In this document: one piece after another, positions 17,285-25,043 of the stretch | How positions within the stretch are numbered: position 1 is the first letter of the stretch | Layout of the letters: each line of letters starts with the position of its first letter | Assembly: GCA_017423025.1 (NCBI GenBank) | Contig: JAFPGC010000023.1 | Span: 1 to 35,089 of the forward strand | DNA from: Bacteroidales bacterium | GTDB taxonomy: Bacteria; Bacteroidota; Bacteroidia; Bacteroidales; UBA932 | Direction of reading: 5' to 3' | Length of the DNA stretch: 35,089 nucleotides | Program-made: the position numbers and the translations under genes | Notes under the pieces: generated by a model | Told to the model about the DNA's origin: nothing | Seen by the model: only the letters and a program-made list of their open reading frames with translations | Databases searched by the model: none

Positions 17285-18718
17285 AGGAGAGAAAAGCCTC
17301 ATAAAGGCCGATGAGAACCGCTGCCAGACACTGCGCGAAGCCTTCCAGGTGGCCAGGTCCAGTTCTTCACAGAAAGCTTTTTCCTTTTCAAAGATCTGCT
17401 TGTTCACCTGGGCGGTTTCTTCATCGTAGATAAAGGTATCGTTCTCGCTGTTGATGTCAAAGCTGCGGTAGTCCAGATTGGACCCGCCCATAACGGACAG
17501 ACCGTCGTCCACTACCAGAGTCTTGGCGTGGATGAACTCCCCTCCCCGCTCAAAGATGCGCACTCCCGCCTCAAAACATTCGGCATAATAGGCACGGTTG
17601 GTGGGCCCCATGAAAGGAGTATCCACATCTTTGGGAAGCATAAGCTGGACGTCGACGCCTCGCTTGGCGGCATTCTTGAGGGCCTCCATCAGGGACTTCG
17701 GGGGTACCCAGTAGGGAGTTTGGATATAGGCGTAACGACGCGCATGGTTCAGAATCCATTCAATAGCCAGCTGTGCCGTACGGAAGGGATATTCGGGGGC
17801 CGATACGGCCTCTTGCATGAGCTTATCCTTAAGCGGGGCATCCTGCTGCGGGTAAGCCTCGGAAATATACTCGTTCAGGGGATGACGGAAAGTGCCGCCG
17901 GATCCTATCCAGCTGTCCATGAACGAGGCCTGCAAGCGGGCAATGATGGGCCCGGTTACGCGAAGGTGCGTGTCTCTCCACTCATAGAAATAGTGGTCGT
18001 TCAGGTTCATGCCTCCCACATAGGCCACCTGGCCGTCAATGACCAGGATCTTTCGGTGGTTCTGGCAGTTGATGCGCATGAGCCACTGCCGGAATCCCAT
18101 ACGGATGTGCGTATAAGGCACCACATTCATCCCGTGCCTTTGCATATCCCGGTAATAGGAGCGCGAAATGAAGCGGCCTACCATATTGTTGTTCAGGTAA
18201 CACACCTCAACGCCTTCGGCCACTTTCTGGTACAGGAGGTCCCGCACCTCGCGGCCGGCCTTGTCGTTCCCGAAACGGAAGTATTCCAAATGGATAAAGT
18301 GCCTGGCCTTGCGGATATCCTCCAATAGCAGTTCCCGCTTCCTGAGGCCGGAAGTAATGATCTCGAAAGAGTTGCCCGCGTACACTTTGTTGCCTTCACC
18401 GCAGTCCAGAAGAAGCCGGGCCAGGGGCTTATACTCTTCGGGAACTTTTTCAAAGTCACGGTCGGAGAACCAGGCATCGGCCTGTTCCGGGGTAATCTCC
18501 TTTTTCAGACGAGCTACAGCCTTGTCGTGAAGACGCCTCCGGGTTGCAGGATTGCGGTAATCAATGCCACAGAGGCAGTAAATGATAAGGCCGGCGAAGG
18601 GAAACAGCAGGATGCAAACCACCCAGAACAATTTAGCCTTGGCAGTATTACCGCCCAGCAATACTTGCAGTATTCCCAGAAAGGCTAAGATGGCTAGTAT
18701 GGTCAGAAAGATTGGCAT
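17276..18718 (-). CDS. cls: Cardiolipin synthase (phospholipase D family)
   Basis: Joins two phosphatidylglycerol molecules to cardiolipin at the inner membrane. The 480-residue protein begins with two hydrophobic segments (about 1-22 and 28-50) and has two HKD motifs: NHRKILVIDG around residue 225 and HAKTLVVDDG around residue 400, each followed by a GG(M/S)N segment. Length is normal. The gene diverges from an acyl-CoA synthetase gene, so two lipid genes share the 82-bp promoter region 18719-18800. Confidence 0.94.
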   Translation of the reverse strand: MPIFLTILAILAFLGILQVLLGGNTAKAKLFWVVCILLFPFAGLIIYCLCGIDYRNPATRRRLHDKAVARLKKEITPEQADAWFSDRDFEKVPEEYKPLARLLLDCGEGNKVYAGNSFEIITSGLRKRELLLEDIRKARHFIHLEYFRFGNDKAGREVRDLLYQKVAEGVEVCYLNNNMVGRFISRSYYRDMQRHGMNVVPYTHIRMGFRQWLMRINCQNHRKILVIDGQVAYVGGMNLNDHYFYEWRDTHLRVTGPIIARLQASFMDSWIGSGGTFRHPLNEYISEAYPQQDAPLKDKLMQEAVSAPEYPFRTAQLAIEWILNHARRYAYIQTPYWVPPKSLMEALKNAAKRGVDVQLMLPKDVDTPFMGPTNRAYYAECFEAGVRIFERGGEFIHAKTLVVDDGLSVMGGSNLDYRSFDINSENDTFIYDEETAQVNKQIFEKEKAFCEELDLATWKASRSVWQRFSSAFMRLFSPLF

Positions 18719-18731
18719 GGCTGTTGTAAAT

Positions 18732-18740
18732 GCAAATATA
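18732..18740 (-). promoter_or_regulatory. Promoter -7 box of cls
   Basis: The reverse strand reads TATATTTGC, an exact TAnnTTTGC match, only 14 bp from the cls ATG at 18718. The transcript would be nearly leaderless (about 5-10 nt). Confidence 0.5.
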
Positions 18741-18773
18741 CTAATTTAAAAACTGATTACCCACAGTTTTTTG

Positions 18774-18782
18774 TATCTTTGC
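18774..18782 (+). promoter_or_regulatory. Promoter -7 box of the acyl-CoA synthetase gene
   Basis: TATCTTTGC, an exact match, 19 bp before the ATG at 18801. Because it overlaps the first codons of the longer open frame (from 18771), it supports the later start. Confidence 0.6.
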
Positions 18783-18800
18783 ATCCCGATTGACGAGAGA

Positions 18801-20408
18801 ATGAAGCATTATCTAAAGAAACTGGAAGACCAGATTCACCAAAGGCCCGACCAACCCGCTTTATGTGATTATCAGGGTGAGAGTTACACCTACGGGCAAC
18901 TGGCCACCTTCATAGAAAAATACACCCGCTTTTTCAGAGCAGCGGGGGTCAGGAAAGGGGATAAGATTGCCCTCTGCGCCCGCAATTCGGCACGCTGGGC
19001 CAACCTGTTCCTGGCCGTGAACGTCTACGAGGCCGTCATCGTTCCCATCCTGCCCAATTACACGGCCGAGGGCATTGCCCAGCTTATCCGCCATTCGGAC
19101 AGCGTCCTCCTGTTTACAGACCAGGACCTTTGGGAACAGTTGAAGCAGCAGAACCTGCCCAAAATCCGGGGCGTCCTGGACGCAAAGGAAGAGAGATTAT
19201 TCTGGAGCGGCGACAGTCAGGTAGAAAAAGCCTGGAAGGAAAGAGGAACCGAAGGTTTCAATCCCAAAAAGGTTACCTATCCCGACCACATGGACAAAGT
19301 GGCCATCATCAATTATACCTCCGGTACCTCCGGAGATCCCAAGGGAGTCATGCTCACCTATGGAGCCATGTCCGATGTGGTGGAAAACTGCCAGAGACTC
19401 ATTCACAACGAGCCCGATTCCATCCTCTCCATGCTGCCGCTGTCCCATATCTACGGCCTGGCCATGGAGTTCGTATATCCCTGCTGTACGGGTTTCACCA
19501 TCACTTTCCTGGGCAAGGCGCCCTCCCCTTCCCTCCTGCTCAAAGCCATGCAGGAAGTGAAGCCGCTGGTCGTGATCACGGTGCCGCTGATTATGGAAAA
19601 GATTCACGCCACCTATATCAAGCCCCATCTCTCCTCCCGTCCGGCCAAGGCCATCAGCACCATGCCCTATGTCCGCCTTGCCTACTATAAATCGCTGGGA
19701 CAGAAGGTCATGGAACTATTGGGCGGCCGGGTCAAGACCATGGTCATCGGCGGTGCTCCCTTAAGCTGGAAGGTAGAAAGCGATTTCAAGAAAATCGGCC
19801 TTCCCTATGTGGTGGGATACGGACTCACCGAAGGCTGTCCGCTGCTGTCCATTGATACGCCGGATGCCTTTGCCCCCGGTTCCTGCGGCAAGCCCATACA
19901 CGAAATCCGCATAGCCTCCTCCGACCCCGAGCGCATCCCCGGGGAAATCCAGTCCCGCGGTCCCAACCTCTTCGTGGGTTACTACAAGAATCCGGAGGCC
20001 GATGCCGCCGCCCACACCGAGGACGGCTGGTTCCGTACCGGAGACCTGGGAGTCATGGATTTCGAGGGCAACATTTTCATCCGCGGCCGCATCAAGGCAC
20101 TAATCCTCAGCGCTTCCGGCCAGAACATCTATCCCGAGGAAGTGGAGCAGGAGCTCTCCCATCACTCCATGGTAGAAGAATCTCTGGTGCTGGACCGCTC
20201 CGGTAAAATCATCGCCCTCGTGTATCCCAAATCGGGCGTAATTCCCAATGTGACCAAGGAAGAGGACATCCTGGCCATTTGCGATGAGATCCGCAACGTT
20301 ACCAACAAACACCTGCCTCCCTTCAGCCAGATTTTCCGGGTAGAGCTTGTGGATGTTCCTTTCGAGAGAACGGCCAAGGGAACCATCAAACGTCACCTGT
20401 ACCAATAA
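18801..20408 (+). CDS. Long-chain acyl-CoA synthetase (AMP-binding enzyme)
   Basis: An ANL-superfamily ligase, 535 residues, expected to activate fatty acids with ATP and CoA. It shows the P-loop motif INYTSGTSGDPKGVMLTYG (about residue 170), GGAPLSWKVE, YGLTEGCPLLS, the GWFRTGDLG motif with its catalytic Asp and the hinge FIRGRIKALILSASGQNIYPEEVE, followed by the C-terminal KGTIKRHLY lysine loop. It is somewhat shorter than typical 600-residue Bacteroidetes FadD proteins. ATG 18801 gives MKHYLKKLEDQI; an upstream in-frame ATG lies before the promoter box. Chain-length preference cannot be read from the sequence. Confidence 0.9.
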   Translation: MKHYLKKLEDQIHQRPDQPALCDYQGESYTYGQLATFIEKYTRFFRAAGVRKGDKIALCARNSARWANLFLAVNVYEAVIVPILPNYTAEGIAQLIRHSDSVLLFTDQDLWEQLKQQNLPKIRGVLDAKEERLFWSGDSQVEKAWKERGTEGFNPKKVTYPDHMDKVAIINYTSGTSGDPKGVMLTYGAMSDVVENCQRLIHNEPDSILSMLPLSHIYGLAMEFVYPCCTGFTITFLGKAPSPSLLLKAMQEVKPLVVITVPLIMEKIHATYIKPHLSSRPAKAISTMPYVRLAYYKSLGQKVMELLGGRVKTMVIGGAPLSWKVESDFKKIGLPYVVGYGLTEGCPLLSIDTPDAFAPGSCGKPIHEIRIASSDPERIPGEIQSRGPNLFVGYYKNPEADAAAHTEDGWFRTGDLGVMDFEGNIFIRGRIKALILSASGQNIYPEEVEQELSHHSMVEESLVLDRSGKIIALVYPKSGVIPNVTKEEDILAICDEIRNVTNKHLPPFSQIFRVELVDVPFERTAKGTIKRHLYQ

Positions 20409-20437
20409 AAAAACGGGGCCTTAAGGCTCCGTTTTTT
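20407..20437. terminator. Bidirectional terminator between the acyl-CoA synthetase gene and folE
   Basis: An A-run then ACGGGGCC (to 20420), TTAA loop, GGCTCCGT then a T-run (20425-20437). The two convergent genes share it, and the T-run overlaps the folE stop codon. The single mismatch is a G-U wobble in the rightward RNA only, so it is slightly better for the rightward transcript. Confidence 0.85.
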
Positions 20438-21026
20438 ATCTGCCGATGAGTTGCAGGAACTCATTCCGGGTTTTGTCGCTCTTGAGGAAAATCCCCGAGA
20501 AGGCCGATGTAGTGGTAATGGCATTGGACTTCTGCACTCCCCGCATGGACATGCAGGTGTGCATGGCCTCGATGACTACCGCCACACCCAGCGGATTGAG
20601 GGACTCCTGCAGGCAGTCGCGGATTTGCTCCGTGAGACGCTCCTGCACCTGCAGGCGGCGGGCATAGGTTTCCACCACGCGGGCCACCTTGCTGAGGCCG
20701 GTAATCTCTCCCTTGGGGATATAAGCCACATGGGCTTTTCCGATGAAAGGCAGCATGTGGTGCTCGCACAGAGAGAAGAGTTCGATGTCCTTCACAATGA
20801 CCATGTGGTTGTAGGGCTCCTGGAAAAGGGCGCTTTTCACGATGGTCTCCCCATCCTGGAAATATCCCTGGGTGAGGAACTGCATGGCCTTGGCCACACG
20901 CTCCGGAGTCTTGAGGAGGCCCTCCCGGGAAGTGTCCTCTCCCAGCAGGCCCAGTATGGCTTTGATGTGCCCCGCAATCTCCTGCGTGGTCTTTTCATCG
21001 TATTCTTCAATTTTCCGGTATGCCAT
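20436..21026 (-). CDS. folE: GTP cyclohydrolase I
   Basis: First enzyme of tetrahydrofolate/pterin synthesis: GTP to 7,8-dihydroneopterin triphosphate. The 196-residue length is normal. Zinc and active-site motifs are present: [21 protein letters not shown] (Cys and His ligands), [23 protein letters not shown], and [18 protein letters not shown] with the second Cys ligand. It is transcribed leftward from a strong -7 box at 21065-21073. Confidence 0.96.
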   Translation of the reverse strand: MAYRKIEEYDEKTTQEIAGHIKAILGLLGEDTSREGLLKTPERVAKAMQFLTQGYFQDGETIVKSALFQEPYNHMVIVKDIELFSLCEHHMLPFIGKAHVAYIPKGEITGLSKVARVVETYARRLQVQERLTEQIRDCLQESLNPLGVAVVIEAMHTCMSMRGVQKSNAITTTSAFSGIFLKSDKTRNEFLQLIGR

Positions 21027-21064
21027 GGTCTATTCTTTGTAGCAGTTTTTTCTAAAAAAGGACT

Positions 21065-21073
21065 GCAAAAATA
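21065..21073 (-). promoter_or_regulatory. Promoter -7 box of folE
   Basis: The reverse strand reads TATTTTTGC, an exact TAnnTTTGC match, 39 bp from the folE ATG. Confidence 0.55.
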
Positions 21074-21105
21074 AACAAAAAAATCCATTATATCATTTTT
21101 TTGTC

Positions 21106-21114
21106 TATCTTTGC
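21106..21114 (+). promoter_or_regulatory. Promoter -7 box of the small acidic protein gene
   Basis: TATCTTTGC, an exact match, 64 bp before the ATG at 21178, giving a leader of about 55 nt. It is back to back with the folE promoter. Confidence 0.55.
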
Positions 21115-21177
21115 ACCCCCATTTGGGCTGACGACCCATTAAGGTACTGAAAAATAAACAAATAAAACGATACTACT

Positions 21178-21402
21178 ATGTTTTGGACACTCGAACTAGC
21201 CAGCAGCCTGGACGACGCTCCGTGGCCGGCAACCAAAGAGGAACTCATAGACTACGCCACCCGCACCTGCGCCCCCGACGAGGTCATTGAGAATCTGGAA
21301 GAACTGGACGACGACAACTCCGAGATCTACGAATCCATAGAGGACATCTGGCCCGATTACCCCACGAAGGAAGACTTCATGTGGAACGAGGAGGAGTATT
21401 AG
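21178..21402 (+). CDS. Small acidic DUF2795-family protein
   Basis: A 74-residue, very acidic protein (about a third Asp/Glu). The middle TKEELIDYATRTCAPDEVIENLEEL matches the small DUF2795 domain, and the tail SIEDIWPDYPTKEDFMWNEEEY is conserved in short Bacteroidetes proteins of this type. There is no signal peptide or membrane segment. It is a single-gene unit with its own promoter and a terminator hairpin at 21437-21470. Function is unknown. Confidence 0.82.
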   Translation: MFWTLELASSLDDAPWPATKEELIDYATRTCAPDEVIENLEELDDDNSEIYESIEDIWPDYPTKEDFMWNEEEY

Positions 21403-21436
21403 GGGCTTAAATACCTGAATATAAGCATTTTACGCG

Positions 21437-21470
21437 CATCGGGTACGATTTTCACGAATCGTGCCCGATG
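21437..21470 (+). terminator. Hairpin after the small acidic protein gene
   Basis: CATCGGG-t-ACGATT (21437-21450) pairs with AATCGT-g-CCCGATG (21457-21470) over a 6-nt loop. The internal t/g is a U-G wobble in the rightward RNA. A weak T-rich stretch (ATTTTAT) follows at 21473, so the termination call is reasonable but not ideal. Confidence 0.6.
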
Positions 21471-21507
21471 GCATTTTATGGCGTTCTGTGGCATATGGTG
21501 GAACCAG

Positions 21508-21543
21508 AAGTTACCGCAAAAGTTACCGCAAAACTTAACGCAA
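21508..21543. repeat. Three contiguous 12-bp direct repeats upstream of abiE
   Basis: AAGTTACCGCAA at 21508-21519, repeated exactly at 21520-21531, and again with two changes (AACTTAACGCAA) at 21532-21543. The core TTACCGC reappears in both arms of the palindrome at 21630-21646 in front of the AbiEi gene, suggesting binding sites for the same protein, probably AbiEi itself. Confidence 0.8.
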
Positions 21544-21622
21544 TTTTGTAAGAAGAATAACGTTAGACTAGATAAACTTCAAAAAATCATTTTTTTGATT
21601 TGGATTGATTCGTATTTTGGTT

Positions 21623-21631
21623 TATATTTGC
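21623..21631 (+). promoter_or_regulatory. Promoter -7 box of the abiE pair
   Basis: TATATTTGC, an exact TAnnTTTGC match, 16 bp before the AbiEi ATG. Its last two bases are the first two bases of the palindrome. Confidence 0.6.
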
Positions 21632-21646
21632 GGTAAATATTACCGC
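21630..21646. promoter_or_regulatory. Palindromic operator over the abiE start site
   Basis: GCGGTAA-ATA-TTACCGC, a perfect 17-bp palindrome that starts in the -7 box and ends one base before the ATG. A protein bound here would block transcription start. AbiEi proteins are known to repress their own operons through inverted repeats. Confidence 0.7.
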
Positions 21647-21647
21647 G

Positions 21648-22406
21648 ATGGCCACAAAAATAAAGAAAATACTTGACTTGGTTCCTCGTGACTTTGTACT
21701 GTTTTCCTCTTGGTTGGCGACACAGGGAATGGACCGGAAAGAGCAGTCGATGTATGTGCGCAGCGGCTGGTTGGAGAGAATCGCCCAGGGCGTTTACATA
21801 ATAGCCGGAACTCACCCCACCCTATATGGCGCCGTGGCCTCTTACAACAACCAACTAGGCAAGTCCTGTCACGTGGGGGCATCCTCCGCACTTGACCTTC
21901 GAGGATACTCCCATTTCGTGTCAATGGGCAAGCCCTCCGCATATCTCTTCACTGACAAGAAATCCCGCCTGCCCGGATGGTTCAACTCATTGGAGTGGGA
22001 CATGACGGTAAAGTACTTCACCACTTCCATCTTCGGAGGAGACATAGGGCTGGAAGTCTATGACTACAACGGCTCTCAACTGCTCATATCCGGTCCTGAA
22101 CGGGCGTTCATGGAATGCCTGCACCTTTCCCCGGAGCAGTTCTCCCTGCTAGACAGCTACTACGTTATGGAAATGATGACGACACTCCGTCCCGCTCTGC
22201 TCCAGCAACTGCTGGAAAAATGTACATCCATCAAAGTAAAACGCCTGTTCCTATATATGGCCGAAAAGGCCGGCCACAACTGGCTCCGTTCACTTGACAT
22301 CTCCAAAGTCAACCTCGGCAAAGGCATCAGGAACATATCAGCTACCGGACGCTTCGACAGCAAATATCAGATAATCATCCCCGCAGAACTCGCCAACTAT
22401 GAATAA
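21648..22406 (+). CDS. abiEi: AbiEi-type antitoxin / transcriptional regulator
   Basis: A 252-residue protein of the AbiEi family, the antitoxin and autorepressor of type IV AbiE systems. The N-terminus (about 1-65) is a winged-helix domain: KILDLVPRDFVLFSSWLATQGM, then YVRSGWLERIAQGVYIIAG, the characteristic wing. The rest includes GASSALDLRGYSHF and SGPERAFMECL, typical of the C-terminal antitoxin region. It appears intact. The gene and its leader look lower in GC than the neighbours. It overlaps the AbiEii frame by 8 bp. An operator palindrome and three matching direct repeats lie upstream. Confidence 0.83.
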   Translation: MATKIKKILDLVPRDFVLFSSWLATQGMDRKEQSMYVRSGWLERIAQGVYIIAGTHPTLYGAVASYNNQLGKSCHVGASSALDLRGYSHFVSMGKPSAYLFTDKKSRLPGWFNSLEWDMTVKYFTTSIFGGDIGLEVYDYNGSQLLISGPERAFMECLHLSPEQFSLLDSYYVMEMMTTLRPALLQQLLEKCTSIKVKRLFLYMAEKAGHNWLRSLDISKVNLGKGIRNISATGRFDSKYQIIIPAELANYE

Positions 22407-22947
22407 AGAATATGCAGAGAAAGTGGAAGTCCTCCTCAGGCTCCTTCCTATCGTGATGGACGAAAAGGTCTTCGCCGTCCATGGAGGATCGGCTATCAAC
22501 CTATTTGTCCGAGACCTGCCACGGTACTCAGTCGATATAGACCTCACCTATATCCCCATAGAGGGAAGGGAGGAGAGCCTGGAGCACATCAACGACCATC
22601 TTATGAGCATTGCCGACAAAGCGAAACGCGCCTTCCGCGGTATGCACATCGTCCCTAAACTGGCCATCAGCAAACTCCTCTGCGAGTACCAGGGAAAGCA
22701 GGTCAAAGTCGAAGTCAACCAGACTAAGCGCGGCATCATCGGCGGCGACGTGCAGACGCTTCCGCTATGCAAAAAAGCTCAGGATGAATTCGGTATGTAC
22801 TGCGAGGCCGATATTGTTCCTATGACTCTCCTCTACGGCGGCAGGATAAGGGAAAGGGAGTTTTTCTTCATAACTGGGATTCAATGGTTGCGGCAAGGGA
22901 CAGGGCTGCAATATCGCCGATGGCTTCACCCAGCTCGGCGGGCTTGA
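22399..22947 (+). pseudogene. abiEii: Truncated AbiEii nucleotidyltransferase toxin
   Basis: An open frame of 182 codons whose first 150 or so match the AbiEii nucleotidyltransferase toxin family: HGGSAINLFVRDL followed by YSVDIDLTYI, the GGS-x9-DxD motif of the fold. The family is usually about 280-310 residues and continues after an LYGG(K/R)I segment into the second conserved motif. Here similarity stops just after LLYGGRI (about 22852) and the frame runs about 80 bases into the antisense of the ROK gene (from 22868), giving a meaningless Arg-rich tail. The catalytic half is kept and the C-terminal half is lost. An active toxin is unlikely but not excluded. Confidence 0.78.
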
Positions 22948-23842
22948 CGCGGCAGACGGCGGCGGCACCAGGAAGGGCGTCGCGGTCGATGGCCGCCTGC
23001 ATGAAGGGACGGATCAGTTCCTCGGCCCGCACGAAGATGCTGCCGATGACTATCACTTCAGGATTCAGCATATCGATGACCATCGCCAGTGCCTTTCCCA
23101 GGTAGGTGGCGGAAGTGCGGTAAACGCTTTTCGCCAGCTCATCACCTTCCTTGGCAGCTTCGGCCACCACGCGGGCCGACAGACGGGTCAAATCCCCGTC
23201 GGGGCACCAGGAGACCTTCTCCCCCATCATCAGTTTCTCCTTTACGGCCGATGCGGCCAGCTGGGCTATGCCGCCGCCGCTGGCAAATCCTTCCACGGAG
23301 CCGGCTTTGCCATACCCCACCGGACCGAACTCCGAAAGGCGGATATGCCCCAGTTCCCCGGCGTTGTCGTTGGTGCCGGAATAGAGTTTGCCGTCCAGCA
23401 CCAGACCGGCTCCCAGGCCGGTTCCGAAAGTGAGGAAAACCATGTTCTGCGTTCCTCGCCCGGCACCGTATTTCCACTCGGCCACGGCACAGGCGTTGGC
23501 GTCGTTCTGGAGGATGGCAGGAATGCCACTGGCCTCCTGAACCATCTGGACGATGGGGATATTATCCCATCCTGGGAGGTTGGGAGGAGACATGACCACT
23601 CCCCTGCGGCTGTCCAGCGGTCCGCCGCAGGAAATGCCCACGCCCCGGGTATTGGCAGCATTCAGGTCGTGCTTGAAACACATGGCCTGCAGTTCCCGGA
23701 GAATGCGGGAGAGGGTGGATTCCACATCCGTTGTCTCGAAGCGCACCTTATCGGCCACTTCCATGACGCCATCGTGGTCTATTCCGTAAATGACCGCGCA
23801 CTTGGTGCCGCCGATGTCAATTCCCAGCAGATTTGTATTCAT
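22868..23842 (-). CDS. ROK-family sugar kinase (glucokinase-like)
   Basis: A cytosolic ATP-dependent hexose kinase of the ROK family, 324 residues. The ATP-binding LGIDIGGTKCAVIYG is at the N-terminus. CGGPLDSRRGVVMSPPNLPGWDNIPI and NDANACAVAEW contain the substrate and catalytic Asp region, and FGTGLGAGLVLDG follows. The zinc motif usually seen in ROK proteins (CxCGxxGCxE) is replaced by HIRLSEFGPVGYGKAGSVEGF, which has no cysteine. It lies 7 bp downstream of an esterase gene, so it probably phosphorylates a sugar released by secreted glycan-degrading enzymes. Substrate is not determined. Confidence 0.88.
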   Translation of the reverse strand: MNTNLLGIDIGGTKCAVIYGIDHDGVMEVADKVRFETTDVESTLSRILRELQAMCFKHDLNAANTRGVGISCGGPLDSRRGVVMSPPNLPGWDNIPIVQMVQEASGIPAILQNDANACAVAEWKYGAGRGTQNMVFLTFGTGLGAGLVLDGKLYSGTNDNAGELGHIRLSEFGPVGYGKAGSVEGFASGGGIAQLAASAVKEKLMMGEKVSWCPDGDLTRLSARVVAEAAKEGDELAKSVYRTSATYLGKALAMVIDMLNPEVIVIGSIFVRAEELIRPFMQAAIDRDALPGAAAVCRVKPAELGEAIGDIAALSLAATIESQL

Positions 23843-23849
23843 AATGCTC

Positions 23850-24959
23850 TTATTGAACCGGACCGGCGGTCATCTCCCAGCCGGTGATGGTGGAGATACA
23901 AGGGATGACGGTATAGGCAATCTTCTTGTGCCCGCTGTAGTTGGGATGCCCGTCGGCCCCCATGTCTTCCACGTCATTGTGGACGGAAGGGCTCAGGCCC
24001 AGGAGATGAACCGCAGGAAGGCCGCAGGTGTCCACCGCTTTCTTAATGTACTCGAAGATAAGGATATCGTGTTTGGGCGCAACGCAGAGGACGGGATGGT
24101 CCTCCCCGTAAAAGTCCTTGATTTCTATGAGGAGCGTGATGTAGTTTTTCACGAAAACCCTCTGGGCCGGCTGCAGCCTGGTAGAGAAATCGTTGGTACC
24201 CAGATAGATGACAGTGATATCGGGCTTGGTACAAGCCTGGCCGGGCTGCCAGTCCGGGCCCTCGGCGCTGTCGAAGGTCTTGAGATAACGGGTGGTCATG
24301 TTGTCCTCCGTGACCTTCTTGTCATAATTCCGGGCAATGCCCATTCCGGAGTGGGCCGTTATCATTTGCTCGGCCCCGAAATACCGGGCCGTGGCACAGG
24401 CGTAGGTCAGGTTCTGGTTCTCCGTTTCGGGCGAGAAACGTTCCTTGTTGGAGGCTTCCGTCCCGTATCCGCAAGTGTAGGAGTCGCCAATGAATTCAAT
24501 GACCCTTTCCGCGGGAGCATCGGCCTGGAGGAATACTCCGTCCGTGATGAATTCCTGGATGGTGGTGCGACCTATCCATCCTTCCGTCCGCTTTTGCAGG
24601 ATAACCTGGTGAACGCGTTTGGGCTTGCGTTTGGCAGCCGAGAACAGCGTGATGGTGGAGTCCTGGCCAAAGGTGGAGATAATCTTGTCCGGAGCCTGGT
24701 CCATCCCGGCGTCTATCCAGACATTGTAATAGTTCTTTCCGGTGTCCGACAGTTTCATACTGAGGCTGGAGCCTTCGAACTTGATCCGGATGTAGACTCC
24801 GGTCCAGTCAAAGGACACGGAAGTGCCTTCGGTAAGGGTCCGGCCTATATAAGTGACCTTACTGTCCGTTGCAGGAATGGTTTCGCTTCGGGCCTGAAGA
24901 CTGCCCAGCATAAACACGGCCACCGCCGCCATTACGCCTATGATTGTTTTCGCTTTCAT
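23850..24959 (-). CDS. Secreted SGNH esterase, carbohydrate esterase family 2-like
   Basis: A 369-residue exported esterase. Signal peptide MKAKTIIGVMAAVAVFMLGSLQARS. Residues about 30-140 form the N-terminal jelly-roll of CE2 enzymes (VSFDWTGVYIRIKFEGSSLSMKL). The SGNH domain shows block I IEFIGDSYTCGYG (nucleophile Ser), block III IYLGTNDFSTR and the C-terminal DMGADGHPNYSGHKKIA with the catalytic His. CE2 members remove acetyl groups from xylan or glucomannan. It is the promoter-proximal gene of a pair with the ROK kinase. Confidence 0.88.
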   Translation of the reverse strand: MKAKTIIGVMAAVAVFMLGSLQARSETIPATDSKVTYIGRTLTEGTSVSFDWTGVYIRIKFEGSSLSMKLSDTGKNYYNVWIDAGMDQAPDKIISTFGQDSTITLFSAAKRKPKRVHQVILQKRTEGWIGRTTIQEFITDGVFLQADAPAERVIEFIGDSYTCGYGTEASNKERFSPETENQNLTYACATARYFGAEQMITAHSGMGIARNYDKKVTEDNMTTRYLKTFDSAEGPDWQPGQACTKPDITVIYLGTNDFSTRLQPAQRVFVKNYITLLIEIKDFYGEDHPVLCVAPKHDILIFEYIKKAVDTCGLPAVHLLGLSPSVHNDVEDMGADGHPNYSGHKKIAYTVIPCISTITGWEMTAGPVQ

Positions 24960-24979
24960 TGTTATTAATTACTGTCTAA

Positions 24980-24987
24980 CAAAGTTA
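24980..24987 (-). promoter_or_regulatory. Promoter -7 box of the esterase-kinase pair
   Basis: The reverse strand reads TAACTTTG, an exact TAnnTTTG match, 21 bp from the esterase ATG and just downstream of the terminator of the rubrerythrin transcript. Confidence 0.5.
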
Positions 24988-24992
24988 GCAAA

Positions 24993-25025
24993 TAAAAAAA
25001 TAATCCCGCGATTTCTCGCGGGATT
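24993..25025 (-). terminator. Terminator after the rubrerythrin gene
   Basis: AATCCCGCGA (25002-25011) pairs perfectly with TCGCGGGATT (25016-25025) around a 4-nt loop. The A-run at 24993-25000 becomes a T-run in the leftward transcript. Confidence 0.88.
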
Positions 25026-25043
25026 AGTAAGGTGTTTCATAGT

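Noticed and set aside
21508-21543. Attachment-site duplication of an integrated element
   Set aside because: The three repeats are contiguous, no copy flanks the other end of the AbiE patch, and no integrase is present.
23790-24968. Rightward open frame of 392 codons opposite the CE2-like esterase
   Set aside because: No start context or domain; the leftward esterase has all SGNH blocks.
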